From assembly GCA_030654645.1 (NCBI GenBank), contig JAURXC010000266.1, positions 1 through 6,717 on the forward strand: 6,717 bases of DNA, read 5' to 3'. Source of the DNA: Deltaproteobacteria bacterium (GTDB taxonomy: Bacteria; Desulfobacterota; Desulfuromonadia; Geobacterales; Pseudopelobacteraceae). Of this stretch, positions 1-5,822 are shown one piece after another (within the stretch, counting starts at the first letter, position 1; each line of letters starts with the position of its first letter). The position numbers and the translations under genes are program-made. The notes beneath the pieces were generated by a model. It was given only the letters and a program-made list of their open reading frames with translations. It was not told where the DNA came from and did no database searches.

Positions 1-248
1 ACCTTCTTGAGAGCCTCGTTGGCCGCAGCAATGATCAGGTCTTGAAGCATTTCCACATCGTTGGGGTCAACCGCCTCTTTTTTTATTTCCAGTGAAATTA
101 TTTCGTTCTTGCCGTTAACCTTGATGCTTACCGCACCACCACCGGAAGTTGCCTCGGCGGTTTTCTGACTGGCCTCTTCCTGCAGCTTGGCCATCTTCTG
201 CTGAATCATCTGAGCCTGCTTCATGATACTAGCTAATCCCTTTGACAT
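1..248 (-). CDS. ybaB: YbaB/EbfC family nucleoid-associated protein, 5' part (cut by window edge)
   Basis: The first 82 codons are present; the 3' end lies beyond position 1. The protein starts MSKGLASIMKQAQMIQQKMAK, the amphipathic N-terminal helix typical of YbaB/EbfC. A Gly-rich turn (SGGGAV, about residues 35-40) leads into a beta strand (VSIKVNGKNEI), and then come the family-typical VDPNDVEMLQDLI and AAANEALKK segments. The family forms small dimers of roughly 100-110 residues that bind DNA; it is usually coded between dnaX and recR. The ATG at 248-246 is preceded by a GGGGA Shine-Dalgarno-like sequence (258-254) with a 5-nt gap. It lies 50 bp downstream of the dnaX stop on the same strand, so co-transcription with dnaX is likely. 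The family assignment is firm; the exact cellular role (nucleoid organisation, recombination support) is inferred from family knowledge. Confidence 0.95.
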   Translation of the reverse strand, partial: MSKGLASIMKQAQMIQQKMAKLQEEASQKTAEATSGGGAVSIKVNGKNEIISLEIKKEAVDPNDVEMLQDLIIAAANEALKK

Positions 249-298
249 CTACTTCCCCTTTCAATTTCGCAACAGATTTTGTTTTATTTTACCACCAG

Positions 299-2011
299 CT
301 AAACCGCTCTAATATCAGTGATGCTGCTGCCGAAAACCCGTTGCGCCTCCTTGATCACCGGATGGGTTTCGACCTCCTGCCTCAACTCTTTCATGCGTTG
401 TTCGTCGTCACTCTTTTTTTTTTCGGCCAGAGACATGGGCGCATCCGTTGAATTGGACACGATCGATTTTATCCGGATCACGGTCTCGATTCCGCTGGAT
501 TCGAGGGCCAGGGCCTGTACGCCGGCAATGAACTCGGCATCCTGGGCGGCCGTCAGATAATAGCTGTCGGTCGGAAAACCGATCTCGAGCAGCCCCTTTT
601 CCTGTTTGAGCGGACTGCCATGCTCCAGAACCGACCCGATGGCCGGCTGCTTCTCAATTACCAATGCGACAAAACGTCCCCAGTTGGAGTGGACGTCGCC
701 GCTGGCCGGTACGGATGAAACGGCTGCAGCAGTTGCAGCTGCCGGCTGTGGTTGCGGCCGATTCTGGGGTACACTCCGCGGCTGCTCGGAATGGACGGAA
801 ACGGTTGGGGCTGCGGCGGTTCTGGCAGCCTCCCATGGCAGCGAAGGCGTATGCACCGCTCCGGCCTCCAGCAGCCTGATTTTCTCGATCAGCTCCTGAA
901 TCGGGATCACCGGCGCCAGCAGTGCAGCTTTAAGCAGCGCCATTTCTATGATCAAGCGGGGAAAGCTGGCATAGGCCATTTCGGCGTCGGCCTTCAGCAG
1001 CAGTGTCAGTCGCCGCTGGATATCCTGGGGCGCAATGCTTCCGGCCTGGGTTTTTAATTCATCCAGTTCGGCCGAAGCCAGATCGAGAATCTCCTCCGGC
1101 TTCCTGACCGAACGGATCACCAGCAGATTTCTAAAATGCTCGATCAGCTCCTGGCAGAACTGGCGCATGTTGTAACCCACCAGATCGACCCGCTTGATCC
1201 CCTCCAGCACCGACTGGGTGTCGCCGTTAAAGACCCCGGCCGAGATTTCGGCCAGCAGGCGGCGATCCACGGTGCCAAGCAGCGTCCCCACATCCTCGTC
1301 GCTGACGCTGTTGCCGCAAAAAGCCAGCACTTGGTCCAGTGCGGTCAGGGAGTCGCGCATGCTGCCATCGCCTTTGCGGGCAATCAGCGCCAGGGACGAG
1401 TCACTGATGATGACCGATTCCTTATCGGCAATTTCACGCAGTCGGCTGATTATCTTGGGCAGTGTCACCCGCTTGAAATCAAAACGCTGGCAGCGCGACA
1501 GGATCGTGACCGGCAGCTTGTGCGGCTCGGTGGTGGCAAAGATGAATTTGACGTGTTCGGGCGGTTCCTCCAGCGTTTTCAAAAGTGCATTGAAGGCGTT
1601 GGTGGAGAGCATGTGAACTTCGTCGATGATGATGATGCGGTAGCGGCTGTGGGAAGGGAGGTACTTGATGTTGTCGCGCAGGTCGCGCACGTCGTCTACG
1701 CCGTTATTGGAAGCGCCGTCGATCTCGAAAACATCGGTGGACGTGCCTTTGGTGATCTCGATGCACAGCGGGCAGACATTGCAGGGCTCGTGTGTGACCC
1801 CCCGTTCGCAGTTGAGGGTTTTGGCCATGATGCGGGCGGTACTGGTCTTGCCGACTCCACGCGCACCGGTAAAGAGGAAGGCGTGGGCCACCCGGCCGGA
1901 ATCAATGGCGTTCTGCAGCGTGCGACTGACGTGTTCCTGGCCGGCCAGTTCGGAAAATGTTTGGGGGCGGTATTTCCTTGCCAGGACTTCGTAATGCGTT
2001 CCGGTTGACAA
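299..2011 (-). CDS. dnaX: DNA polymerase III subunits gamma/tau (clamp loader ATPase)
   Basis: AAA+ motor subunit of the replicative clamp loader; in its full-length (tau) form it also tethers Pol III core. With a TTG start at 2011 it has 570 residues. Visible motifs: N-terminal YEVLARKYRPQTF; Walker A GARGVGKT (49-56); zinc-site cysteines C68, C77, C80 and C83; Walker B DEVH (129-132); sensor-1 region FATTEPHKLP followed by SRC (171-173); sensor-2 GSMRD (215-219). A Pro/Ala/Gln-rich linker covers about 395-445, and a C-terminal domain (about 447-570) ends HPVIKEAQRVFGSSITDIR. I chose TTG 2011 because GCGAGG (2026-2021) lies 9 nt upstream and homologues begin a few residues before YEVLARK. 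A GTG at 2047 is in frame but has no Shine-Dalgarno and adds an atypical extension. The gene follows the SRP RNA and precedes ybaB. An A10 run near the 3' end (see separate entry) may produce a shortened form. Confidence 0.97.
   Translation of the reverse strand: MSTGTHYEVLARKYRPQTFSELAGQEHVSRTLQNAIDSGRVAHAFLFTGARGVGKTSTARIMAKTLNCERGVTHEPCNVCPLCIEITKGTSTDVFEIDGASNNGVDDVRDLRDNIKYLPSHSRYRIIIIDEVHMLSTNAFNALLKTLEEPPEHVKFIFATTEPHKLPVTILSRCQRFDFKRVTLPKIISRLREIADKESVIISDSSLALIARKGDGSMRDSLTALDQVLAFCGNSVSDEDVGTLLGTVDRRLLAEISAGVFNGDTQSVLEGIKRVDLVGYNMRQFCQELIEHFRNLLVIRSVRKPEEILDLASAELDELKTQAGSIAPQDIQRRLTLLLKADAEMAYASFPRLIIEMALLKAALLAPVIPIQELIEKIRLLEAGAVHTPSLPWEAARTAAAPTVSVHSEQPRSVPQNRPQPQPAAATAAAVSSVPASGDVHSNWGRFVALVIEKQPAIGSVLEHGSPLKQEKGLLEIGFPTDSYYLTAAQDAEFIAGVQALALESSGIETVIRIKSIVSNSTDAPMSLAEKKKSDDEQRMKELRQEVETHPVIKEAQRVFGSSITDIRAV
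414..423 (-). other. A10 slippery run inside dnaX (possible gamma-form frameshift/slippage site)
   Basis: On the coding strand the in-frame codons are GAA AAA AAA AAG AGT GAC, an uninterrupted run of ten A at codons 530-533 of dnaX. A -1 shift (or one extra A in the mRNA) reads AAA GAG TGA and stops at once. A +1 shift (or one missing A) reads AGA GTG ACG ACG AAC AAC GCA TGA and stops after seven codons. Either event removes the last 37 residues. No strong downstream hairpin is visible (only CAAC/GTTG, 4 bp) and there is no upstream Shine-Dalgarno stimulator, so RNA-polymerase slippage of the Thermus dnaX type fits better than an E. coli-type ribosomal signal. That it works is inference; the run and the stops are seen directly. 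Confidence 0.5.
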
Positions 2012-2105
2012 GAGACTGGACCTCGCAGGTAATCTGACGCCCCGCACATGTGACGTAGGAGGCGTACAGTCAGGGGATTAGGGGAGGTAATGAAGTTACA
2101 GGCGC

Positions 2106-2215
2106 ATATGATAGCCGGGCTGACCCGCGGCACACAGCGGGAGCCGCTGCCGTTGCTTCCTTCCGGACCTGGCGGAGTTCACGGCGCGCCGTTGCGCGGG
2201 GCCCGGCTATCATAT
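2106..2215 (-). ncRNA. ffs: Signal recognition particle RNA, small bacterial type (4.5S)
   Basis: The minus strand carries the near-invariant SRP domain IV core AGGTCCGGAAGGAAGCA (2170-2154), with its GGAA tetraloop and the Ffh-binding asymmetric loop. The ends form a perfect 15-bp terminal helix: 2106-2120 pairs with 2201-2215. After one mismatch the pairing continues for six more base pairs (2099-2104 with 2217-2222), so the mature ends are uncertain by several bases. The RNA binds Ffh and targets nascent membrane proteins to FtsY and the translocon. It lies between tRNA-Ser (58 nt upstream) and dnaX (about 95 nt downstream). I see no convincing promoter of its own, so co-transcription with the tRNA followed by processing is plausible. 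Confidence 0.95.
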
Positions 2216-2273
2216 CCGCCTGCAAGCTCGCAGCCTTACAAACATGGCGGCAAAGCCATTTTCTGAATAAAAA

Positions 2274-2364
2274 TGGCGGAGAGAGAGGGATTCGAACCCT
2301 CGGTACGCTATTAACGTACACACGCTTTCCAGGCGTGCTCCTTCAACCGCTCGGACATCTCTCC
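2274..2364 (-). tRNA. tRNA-Ser, anticodon GGA
   Basis: Acceptor stem GGAGAGA (2364-2358) pairs with TCTCTCC (2284-2278), followed by discriminator G (2277) and an encoded CCA (2276-2274). The D arm begins TGTCCGAGCGG. The anticodon stem CACGC/GCGTG closes the loop CTGGAAA, giving anticodon GGA (2330-2328), which reads UCC and UCU. A long class II variable arm (GTACG...CGTAC) confirms serine identity. The T arm is GAGGG-TTCGAAT-CCCTC. The whole gene folds without defects. Confidence 0.97.
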
Positions 2365-2380
2365 GCAAGAGCGAACAGTA

Positions 2381-2409
2381 CATATAATCCATGTTCATCA
2401 ATTTGTCCA
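2381..2409 (-). promoter_or_regulatory. Putative sigma-70-type promoter for tRNA-Ser (and perhaps SRP RNA)
   Basis: On the minus strand TGGACA (2409-2404; five of six to TTGACA) and TATATG (2386-2381; four of six to TATAAT) are exactly 17 bp apart. The predicted start, near 2374, leaves a leader of about 10 nt before the tRNA 5' end. Found by eye; no weight-matrix score was computed. Confidence 0.45.
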
Positions 2410-2427
2410 GCTTTTCTAAATGATGCC

Positions 2428-2456
2428 TTGAAAAGTGGTCGTCAAAACGGTATCGT
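2428..2456 (+). promoter_or_regulatory. Putative sigma-70-type promoter for the nucleosidase gene
   Basis: TTGAAA (2428-2433; five of six to consensus) and TATCGT (2451-2456; four of six) are separated by 17 bp. The predicted start, near 2463, falls only about 14 nt before the ATG at 2477, so the GGGAG (2463-2467) Shine-Dalgarno-like sequence would sit at the very 5' end of the mRNA. Back to back with the tRNA-Ser promoter. Eye match only. Confidence 0.4.
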
Positions 2457-2476
2457 CTGCCCGGGAGTGCAGAGTC

Positions 2477-3223
2477 ATGAAAATTGCCATCATCACCGCC
2501 ATGCCGGAAGAGTTCAACGCCGCGGCCGCCTGCCTGGGAGCCGGAAGTAACTTGAGGCTGGGACGGCTCAGGGCGCGCAGGTCCAGCTGCGCCGGGCATG
2601 ATATCCTGCTGGTCGAATCCGGCATGGGCTTTGACAATGCGGCCCGGGCGGCCGGGACGATCATTGGAGAGGCCGCGCCAGAGTTGTTGATCTCGGCCGG
2701 TTTTTGCGGCGGGGTTGCTCCGGAACTGCGGGTTGGCGACGTGGTGGTCGCCAGAAGGATGGTGATCGTTTCGGAAACCGGCATTGAGGAATTGCCGGTG
2801 GAAACCCCGGCGGCCGGCCTTAACCTGGTAACACGTCAGACCGCCGCTGGAGCAAGGGTCTTTGGCGGAACCTTTGCCGGTACGGCGGTGATAACATCAA
2901 AAACCAGGCTGGCCGCATTGTTGGCCAACGATTATGCCTGTCCGGTGGCGGAGATGGAAAGCGCCGCCATCGCGCTGATCGCATCCGAAAACAGGATTCC
3001 GCTGATTGCGATCCGCTCGGTCAGCGACCCGGCCCATGAGGAGCTGGGCTTTTCGCTGGATGAATTCTGCGACAGCAGCCTGCGTATCCGCCCCGCCCGG
3101 GTGCTGCTGACGATCCTGCGCAAACCCCGCATCATCCCGCAACTGATCCGCCTGGCCGGCAACAGCCGTGTTGCCGCAAGGAGCCTGACAGCGGCACTGG
3201 AACAGCTATTGCCCCTTCTGTAA
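2477..3223 (+). CDS. MTA/SAH nucleosidase-like protein (nucleoside phosphorylase superfamily)
   Basis: A 248-residue protein of the PNP/UDP family, closest in pattern to 5'-methylthioadenosine/S-adenosylhomocysteine nucleosidase, which cleaves the adenine N-glycosidic bond. Visible: N-terminal strand MKIAIITAMPEEF with Glu at 11-12 (the general acid is Glu12 in E. coli MTAN); GFCGGVAPELRVGDVVV (75-91), typical of the subfamily; EMESAAIA (159-166), holding the Met-Glu pair that contacts the ribose; and SDPAH with Asp184 in the position of the catalytic Asp197. Known MTANs are about 230 residues; the extra length is mostly a basic C-terminal tail. The ATG at 2477 matches the family start and has GGGAG upstream; the open frame extends back to a GTG at 2435 that looks spurious. 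Relatives with other substrates (futalosine hydrolase, the hopanoid-linked HpnG) cannot be excluded, so no symbol is given. The neighbouring lipid/carotenoid-type gene keeps the HpnG-like option open. Confidence 0.85.
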   Translation: MKIAIITAMPEEFNAAAACLGAGSNLRLGRLRARRSSCAGHDILLVESGMGFDNAARAAGTIIGEAAPELLISAGFCGGVAPELRVGDVVVARRMVIVSETGIEELPVETPAAGLNLVTRQTAAGARVFGGTFAGTAVITSKTRLAALLANDYACPVAEMESAAIALIASENRIPLIAIRSVSDPAHEELGFSLDEFCDSSLRIRPARVLLTILRKPRIIPQLIRLAGNSRVAARSLTAALEQLLPLL

Positions 3224-4075
3224 AACAGTTCCCGCCGCAGACCAGGGATAATCCCGTAGATGCCCCCCCAGTTCGTCCTTGCTGTAGCGGTTGGTGCGCC
3301 TGACCGCCAGGACAACGACCATCAGGACCGGCAGCGTGAACATCAAGGTTGCGCATAACGCCATGAAATTCTCGCCGATCACCAGCATCATCGCAATATT
3401 GAAGATCAGCACCGACAGGTAGAGCACCGGCCCCAGCAGAGAACGGAAGGGGAGATTGACTGCCCCACGGGGAGCATCATCCAGGCGGCGGGCGTCGATC
3501 AGCTGGAATGCGGCCAGCAGGCAGAAGCTTGTCAGCAGCCAGCCGCCATAGTTGGAGAGCGGCACGCCGAAGTGCAGTCCCTGTTCGCGGTAACCGTAAA
3601 TCTGCCCCAGGAACCAGCGATTACCCTGCAGCGCCACCGGGTCGATCACGATATCCAGGAAGGTTTGCAGGAACGAGCCCAGCAGCAGCGCCGCAAACGA
3701 GCGCCGGATCGAGCGGGTCTCCAGCGTAACCAGGTTCCAGCGCCAGGCCTTGAGCGGCGAAATGATAAACAGCGCGGTGGCATAGCTGCAGTAGGAAAGG
3801 AAGACGTAGGAGAGCGAATCGAAGAACGGCACCCCGGCAATCCACAACTCGCGGTTGCTGGTGGTATCGATATAGTAGTACCAGCCATAGGGGAAACCGG
3901 TGTTGATCGAGAGCCACTCCGAGGCAAAGGCGATCAGATAGCCGGCCAGCGTAAAAAGCGCGGTCCGACGCCAGCCGACGTGGGGCACGCAAGCCAGCAG
4001 AAAGGCCCCGAAAAAAGCGAACACATAGGGGCGCATCGTAACGGTGCCAATGGCGATATCCATGAAATCCTGCAT
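3206..4075 (-). CDS. CruF-like carotenoid biosynthesis membrane protein
   Basis: A 289-residue polytopic membrane protein with about seven hydrophobic segments (roughly 17-33, 38-54, 86-106, 126-144, 175-193, 212-232 and 236-257). It carries the blocks expected of the carotenoid-synthesis/CruF (PF04240-type) family: E53-W followed by NTGFPYGWYYY (58-68), GVPFFDSLSY (81-90), DIVIDPVA (141-148) and GVPLSNYGGW (170-179). Characterised relatives hydrate carotenoid end-group double bonds; the substrate here is unknown. The ATG at 4075 has only GGGG about 9 nt upstream. A second in-frame ATG at 4063 (residue 5) has AGGA close by and could be the real start. The gene stops at TAG 3208-3206, so its last 18 bp overlap the tail of the convergent nucleosidase gene. 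No other carotenoid gene (phytoene synthase, desaturase) is in view, so a role in another isoprenoid lipid is possible. Confidence 0.8.
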   Translation of the reverse strand: MQDFMDIAIGTVTMRPYVFAFFGAFLLACVPHVGWRRTALFTLAGYLIAFASEWLSINTGFPYGWYYYIDTTSNRELWIAGVPFFDSLSYVFLSYCSYATALFIISPLKAWRWNLVTLETRSIRRSFAALLLGSFLQTFLDIVIDPVALQGNRWFLGQIYGYREQGLHFGVPLSNYGGWLLTSFCLLAAFQLIDARRLDDAPRGAVNLPFRSLLGPVLYLSVLIFNIAMMLVIGENFMALCATLMFTLPVLMVVVLAVRRTNRYSKDELGGHLRDYPWSAAGTVLQKGQ

Positions 4076-4090
4076 TTGATCGAACCCCAG

Positions 4091-4118
4091 GGCGCCGGGA
4101 CTGGTTGACCCTGGCGCC
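4091..4118 (+). repeat. GC-rich inverted repeat in the leader of the CruF-like gene
   Basis: GGCGCCGGG (4091-4099) can pair with CCTGGCGCC (4110-4118) through nine positions, with one G-T wobble on the plus strand (an A-C mismatch on the minus-strand transcript). It lies 16-43 nt upstream of the ATG at 4075, inside the predicted 5' untranslated region. A structural or regulatory role is possible but not shown. Confidence 0.35.
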
Positions 4119-4158
4119 GATTGAATATACCCCGGCCGGAAAGCCGGAGAGGCTCGAC

Positions 4159-4187
4159 ACTATAGCCAAATCTCCCGGATAGCGCAA
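4159..4187 (-). promoter_or_regulatory. Putative sigma-70-type promoter for the CruF-like gene
   Basis: On the minus strand TTGCGC (4187-4182; three of six to TTGACA) is followed after 17 bp by TATAGT (4164-4159; five of six to TATAAT). The predicted start, near 4152, gives a leader of about 77 nt. The -35 element touches the hairpin downstream of dcuB. Eye match only. Confidence 0.4.
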
Positions 4188-4214
4188 GGCCGCACCCGAA
4201 TCGGATGCGGCCTT
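4186..4214 (-). terminator. Hairpin downstream of dcuB (possible terminator)
   Basis: AAGGCCGCA (4186-4194) pairs perfectly with TGCGGCCTT (4206-4214). After one mismatch CCG/CGG extends the stem, closing a 3-nt loop. The stem begins 27 nt past the dcuB stop codon and separates dcuB from the CruF-like gene. The T-tract is poor on the minus strand (TTGCGC), so intrinsic termination may be weak; it could instead serve as an RNA 3'-end stabiliser. Confidence 0.5.
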
Positions 4215-4240
4215 TGATTATAATATCTGGTGGGATCTGG

Positions 4241-5569
4241 CTATAAAATCAGTTTGGATATCGTATAGGCCACCACCGTCGAAACGCCGACTCCAATCAG
4301 GCCCGGAATCATGAAACTGTGGTTGAGCAGGTACTTGCCGATGCGGGTGGTACCGGTGCGGTCCATGTTGATCGCAGCCAGGTCGCTGGGATAGAAGGCA
4401 AAGAAGAAGTAGGCGTAGCTGGCCGGCAGCAGACCCAAGAGCAGCGGAACCGGCAAACCCAGCGCCAACCCCAGCGGCAGCGTGATGGCCAGCGTAGCAG
4501 CCTGGCTCTTGACGAAGGCCGAGATGCAGAAGGTGGCGATTGCAAAGGTCCAGGGTGCGATCTTGACCATGATGCCGATGTTATCCACCAGGAATTTCTT
4601 GTTGGCCGAGATGAAGGTGTCACTCATCCAGGCGATGCCGAAGATCGAGACCACCGCGATCATCCCGGCAATGAATACGCTGGAATGGGCGATATCCTTG
4701 GCCTTGACGTTGGAGGAGAACATGATGAAGGCCCCGAAGGCCAGCATTACAAACTGGACCACAGTGGTCATCGCCACCGGTTTATTTCCGGCAGCCAGCG
4801 GCAACAGTTCGGGCACGCTGGCCAGCAGGATAATCGAACCGACTCCCGCGAAAAAAAGCACTACCGAAATTTTGGCGCTGGTGGAAATCTTTTTGTCCAG
4901 TGTCGTCACATCCGCATCCAGCGCCTTCTTGAAATCCGGGTCCTGCAGGCGGGCCTGGAATTCCTGGTCCTTGTCCAGATCCTTGCCGCGATTGAAACTC
5001 CAGGCGGCGGCAGCCAGCACACCGATAATCCCGGCCGGCATCGTGACCGAAATGATATCGATCAATGTCACCGGATAACCGGCCTTGGCGGCAAAGCCGA
5101 GGAAGAAGGTCACCGCCGCCGCCACCGGACTGGCGGTGATGCCCATCTGCGAGGCAACACTGGAGATCGCCATCGGGCGTTCCGGGCGGATGCCGGTCTT
5201 GAGTGCCACGTCGGAAATAACCGGCAGCAGCGCATAGACGGCATGGCCGGTGCCGACACAGACCGTCAGGAAGAAGGTCGAAAGCGGCGCCAGGATTGTC
5301 ACGTATTTTGGATGCGCGCGCAGCATCTTTTCTGTCAGCTGCACCAGATAGTCCAGGCCACCGGCCACCTGCAGCGTGGCCGAAGCGGTCACAACAGCCA
5401 GGATGATCAGCATTACCGCGATCGGCGGTTCGGAGGGGGGACTGCGGAAGCCCAGCACCAGCAATGATACGCCCAGACCACCGATCAGGCCGAGCGCGAC
5501 GCCGCCCCTGCGGATTCCGATCAGGACTGCTCCCAGTACCAGTACGAATTGAACCCAGAACATTAACAT
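4241..5569 (-). CDS. dcuB: Anaerobic C4-dicarboxylate antiporter, DcuA/DcuB family
   Basis: An inner-membrane carrier that takes up fumarate, malate or aspartate in exchange for succinate during fumarate respiration. The 442-residue product is the normal family size (E. coli DcuB: 446) and strongly hydrophobic throughout. It carries the recognisable DcuB blocks: RRGGVALGLIGGLGV (20-34), ASATLQVAGGLDYLV (62-76), GTGHAVYALLPVI (106-118), IRPERP (127-132), ASQMGITASPVAAAV (139-153), a charged loop starting RGKDLDKDQEFQ (194-205) and ending near LDKKI, then GIAWMSD (311-317), YPSDLAAINMDRTGTT (393-408) and NHSFMIPGLIGV. The ATG at 5569 is chosen because GGAGG (5579-5575) lies 5 nt upstream. An in-frame ATG at 5581 overlaps that Shine-Dalgarno and is unlikely. 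A sigma-54-type promoter and upstream palindromes point to activator-dependent control. DcuB rather than DcuA is a judgement from overall pattern. Confidence 0.93.
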   Translation of the reverse strand: MLMFWVQFVLVLGAVLIGIRRGGVALGLIGGLGVSLLVLGFRSPPSEPPIAVMLIILAVVTASATLQVAGGLDYLVQLTEKMLRAHPKYVTILAPLSTFFLTVCVGTGHAVYALLPVISDVALKTGIRPERPMAISSVASQMGITASPVAAAVTFFLGFAAKAGYPVTLIDIISVTMPAGIIGVLAAAAWSFNRGKDLDKDQEFQARLQDPDFKKALDADVTTLDKKISTSAKISVVLFFAGVGSIILLASVPELLPLAAGNKPVAMTTVVQFVMLAFGAFIMFSSNVKAKDIAHSSVFIAGMIAVVSIFGIAWMSDTFISANKKFLVDNIGIMVKIAPWTFAIATFCISAFVKSQAATLAITLPLGLALGLPVPLLLGLLPASYAYFFFAFYPSDLAAINMDRTGTTRIGKYLLNHSFMIPGLIGVGVSTVVAYTISKLIL

Positions 5570-5640
5570 AACGACCTCCACGGTGAGGGTTGGGATTGGC
5601 GGGACCGTAAAGTCTCCGCTCTGCTTCTGTCATGGTATAG

Positions 5641-5657
5641 AGCAGGGAGAGTGCCAA
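5641..5657 (-). promoter_or_regulatory. Sigma-54 (RpoN) -24/-12 promoter for dcuB
   Basis: The minus strand reads TTGGCAC-TCTCC-CTGCT. The invariant GG (5655-5654) and GC (5643-5642) have the required 10-bp separation, and the -24 element TTGGCAC is a full match. The -12 element is CTGCT against consensus TTGCW, and one G to T difference follows TGGCAC. The predicted start, near 5630, leaves about 60 nt of leader before the dcuB ATG. Sigma-54 promoters depend on an AAA+ enhancer-binding activator, and candidate activator sites lie upstream at the expected distance. It is a sequence match only, not an experimentally mapped start. Confidence 0.7.
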
Positions 5658-5730
5658 AAAAGCTTGATCAAGTAATCCGCCGATATCACTGGATAAAATC
5701 CGTTAAATCGTCTATTCGCAAAGGAAACCG

Positions 5731-5749
5731 CCATAACCGTGGGTTATGG
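5731..5749. promoter_or_regulatory. Operator-like palindrome, copy 1
   Basis: CCATAACC-GTG-GGTTATGG is a perfect 8+3+8 palindrome, the most symmetric of three copies sharing the core ATAACC-N3-GGTTAT. Its centre (5740) is about 110 bp upstream of the predicted dcuB sigma-54 start, typical for an enhancer-binding protein. The arms also fit T-N11-A, so a LysR-type regulator is an alternative. Confidence 0.65.
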
Positions 5750-5762
5750 ATATCGGTGGATA

Positions 5763-5787
5763 CCGGAAATAAATGCTATGATTCCGG
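5763..5787. repeat. Inverted repeat CCGGAA-N13-TTCCGG
   Basis: The arms 5763-5768 and 5782-5787 are perfect complements 13 bp apart, lying between operator copies 1 and 2. The right arm is itself part of an 8-bp palindrome TTCCGGAA (5782-5789). It could be a second, different regulator site or chance; no family is assigned. Confidence 0.3.
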
Positions 5788-5803
5788 AAGGATAGTTCGT
5801 GAT

Positions 5804-5818
5804 ATAACCTCCGGTTAT
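5804..5818. promoter_or_regulatory. Operator-like palindrome, copy 2
   Basis: ATAACC-TCC-GGTTAT is a perfect 15-bp interrupted palindrome, identical to copy 3 including its TCC spacer. The two are tandem with centres 19 bp apart (a little under two helical turns). Its centre is about 71 bp from that of copy 1 and about 180 bp upstream of the predicted dcuB start. Confidence 0.65.
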
Positions 5819-5822
5819 CGTT

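Noticed and set aside
1136..2008. A 290-codon plus-strand open frame antisense to dnaX
   Set aside because: Shadow of the highly conserved dnaX ATPase region; no plausible ribosome binding site or domain.
2244..2259. ATGGC-N6-GCCAT hairpin between tRNA-Ser and SRP RNA, as a terminator
   Set aside because: Only five base pairs and no T-tract in the transcribed (minus) direction; the RNAs may be co-transcribed.
2090..2266. A small plus-strand open frame (58 codons) with an excellent GGGGAGG before its ATG
   Set aside because: It is exactly antisense to the SRP RNA, so its sequence is dictated by RNA structure; the product has no recognisable features.
4132..4147. CCGGC-N6-GCCGG stem in the leader of the CruF-like gene
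   Set aside because: A 5-bp GC stem in GC-rich DNA is expected by chance and has no terminator or riboswitch context.
4319..5467. A long (382-codon) plus-strand open frame antisense to dcuB
   Set aside because: It is the mirror of the GC-rich dcuB codon pattern; the product is rich in His, Gln, Arg and Gly with no recognisable domain, while the opposite strand encodes a clear DcuB.
5663..5672. CTTGATCAAG palindrome upstream of the dcuB promoter, as an FNR or IHF site
   Set aside because: An FNR site needs TTGAT-N4-ATCAA, whereas the arms here are contiguous. The IHF consensus is matched only approximately at its ends, so no regulator is called.
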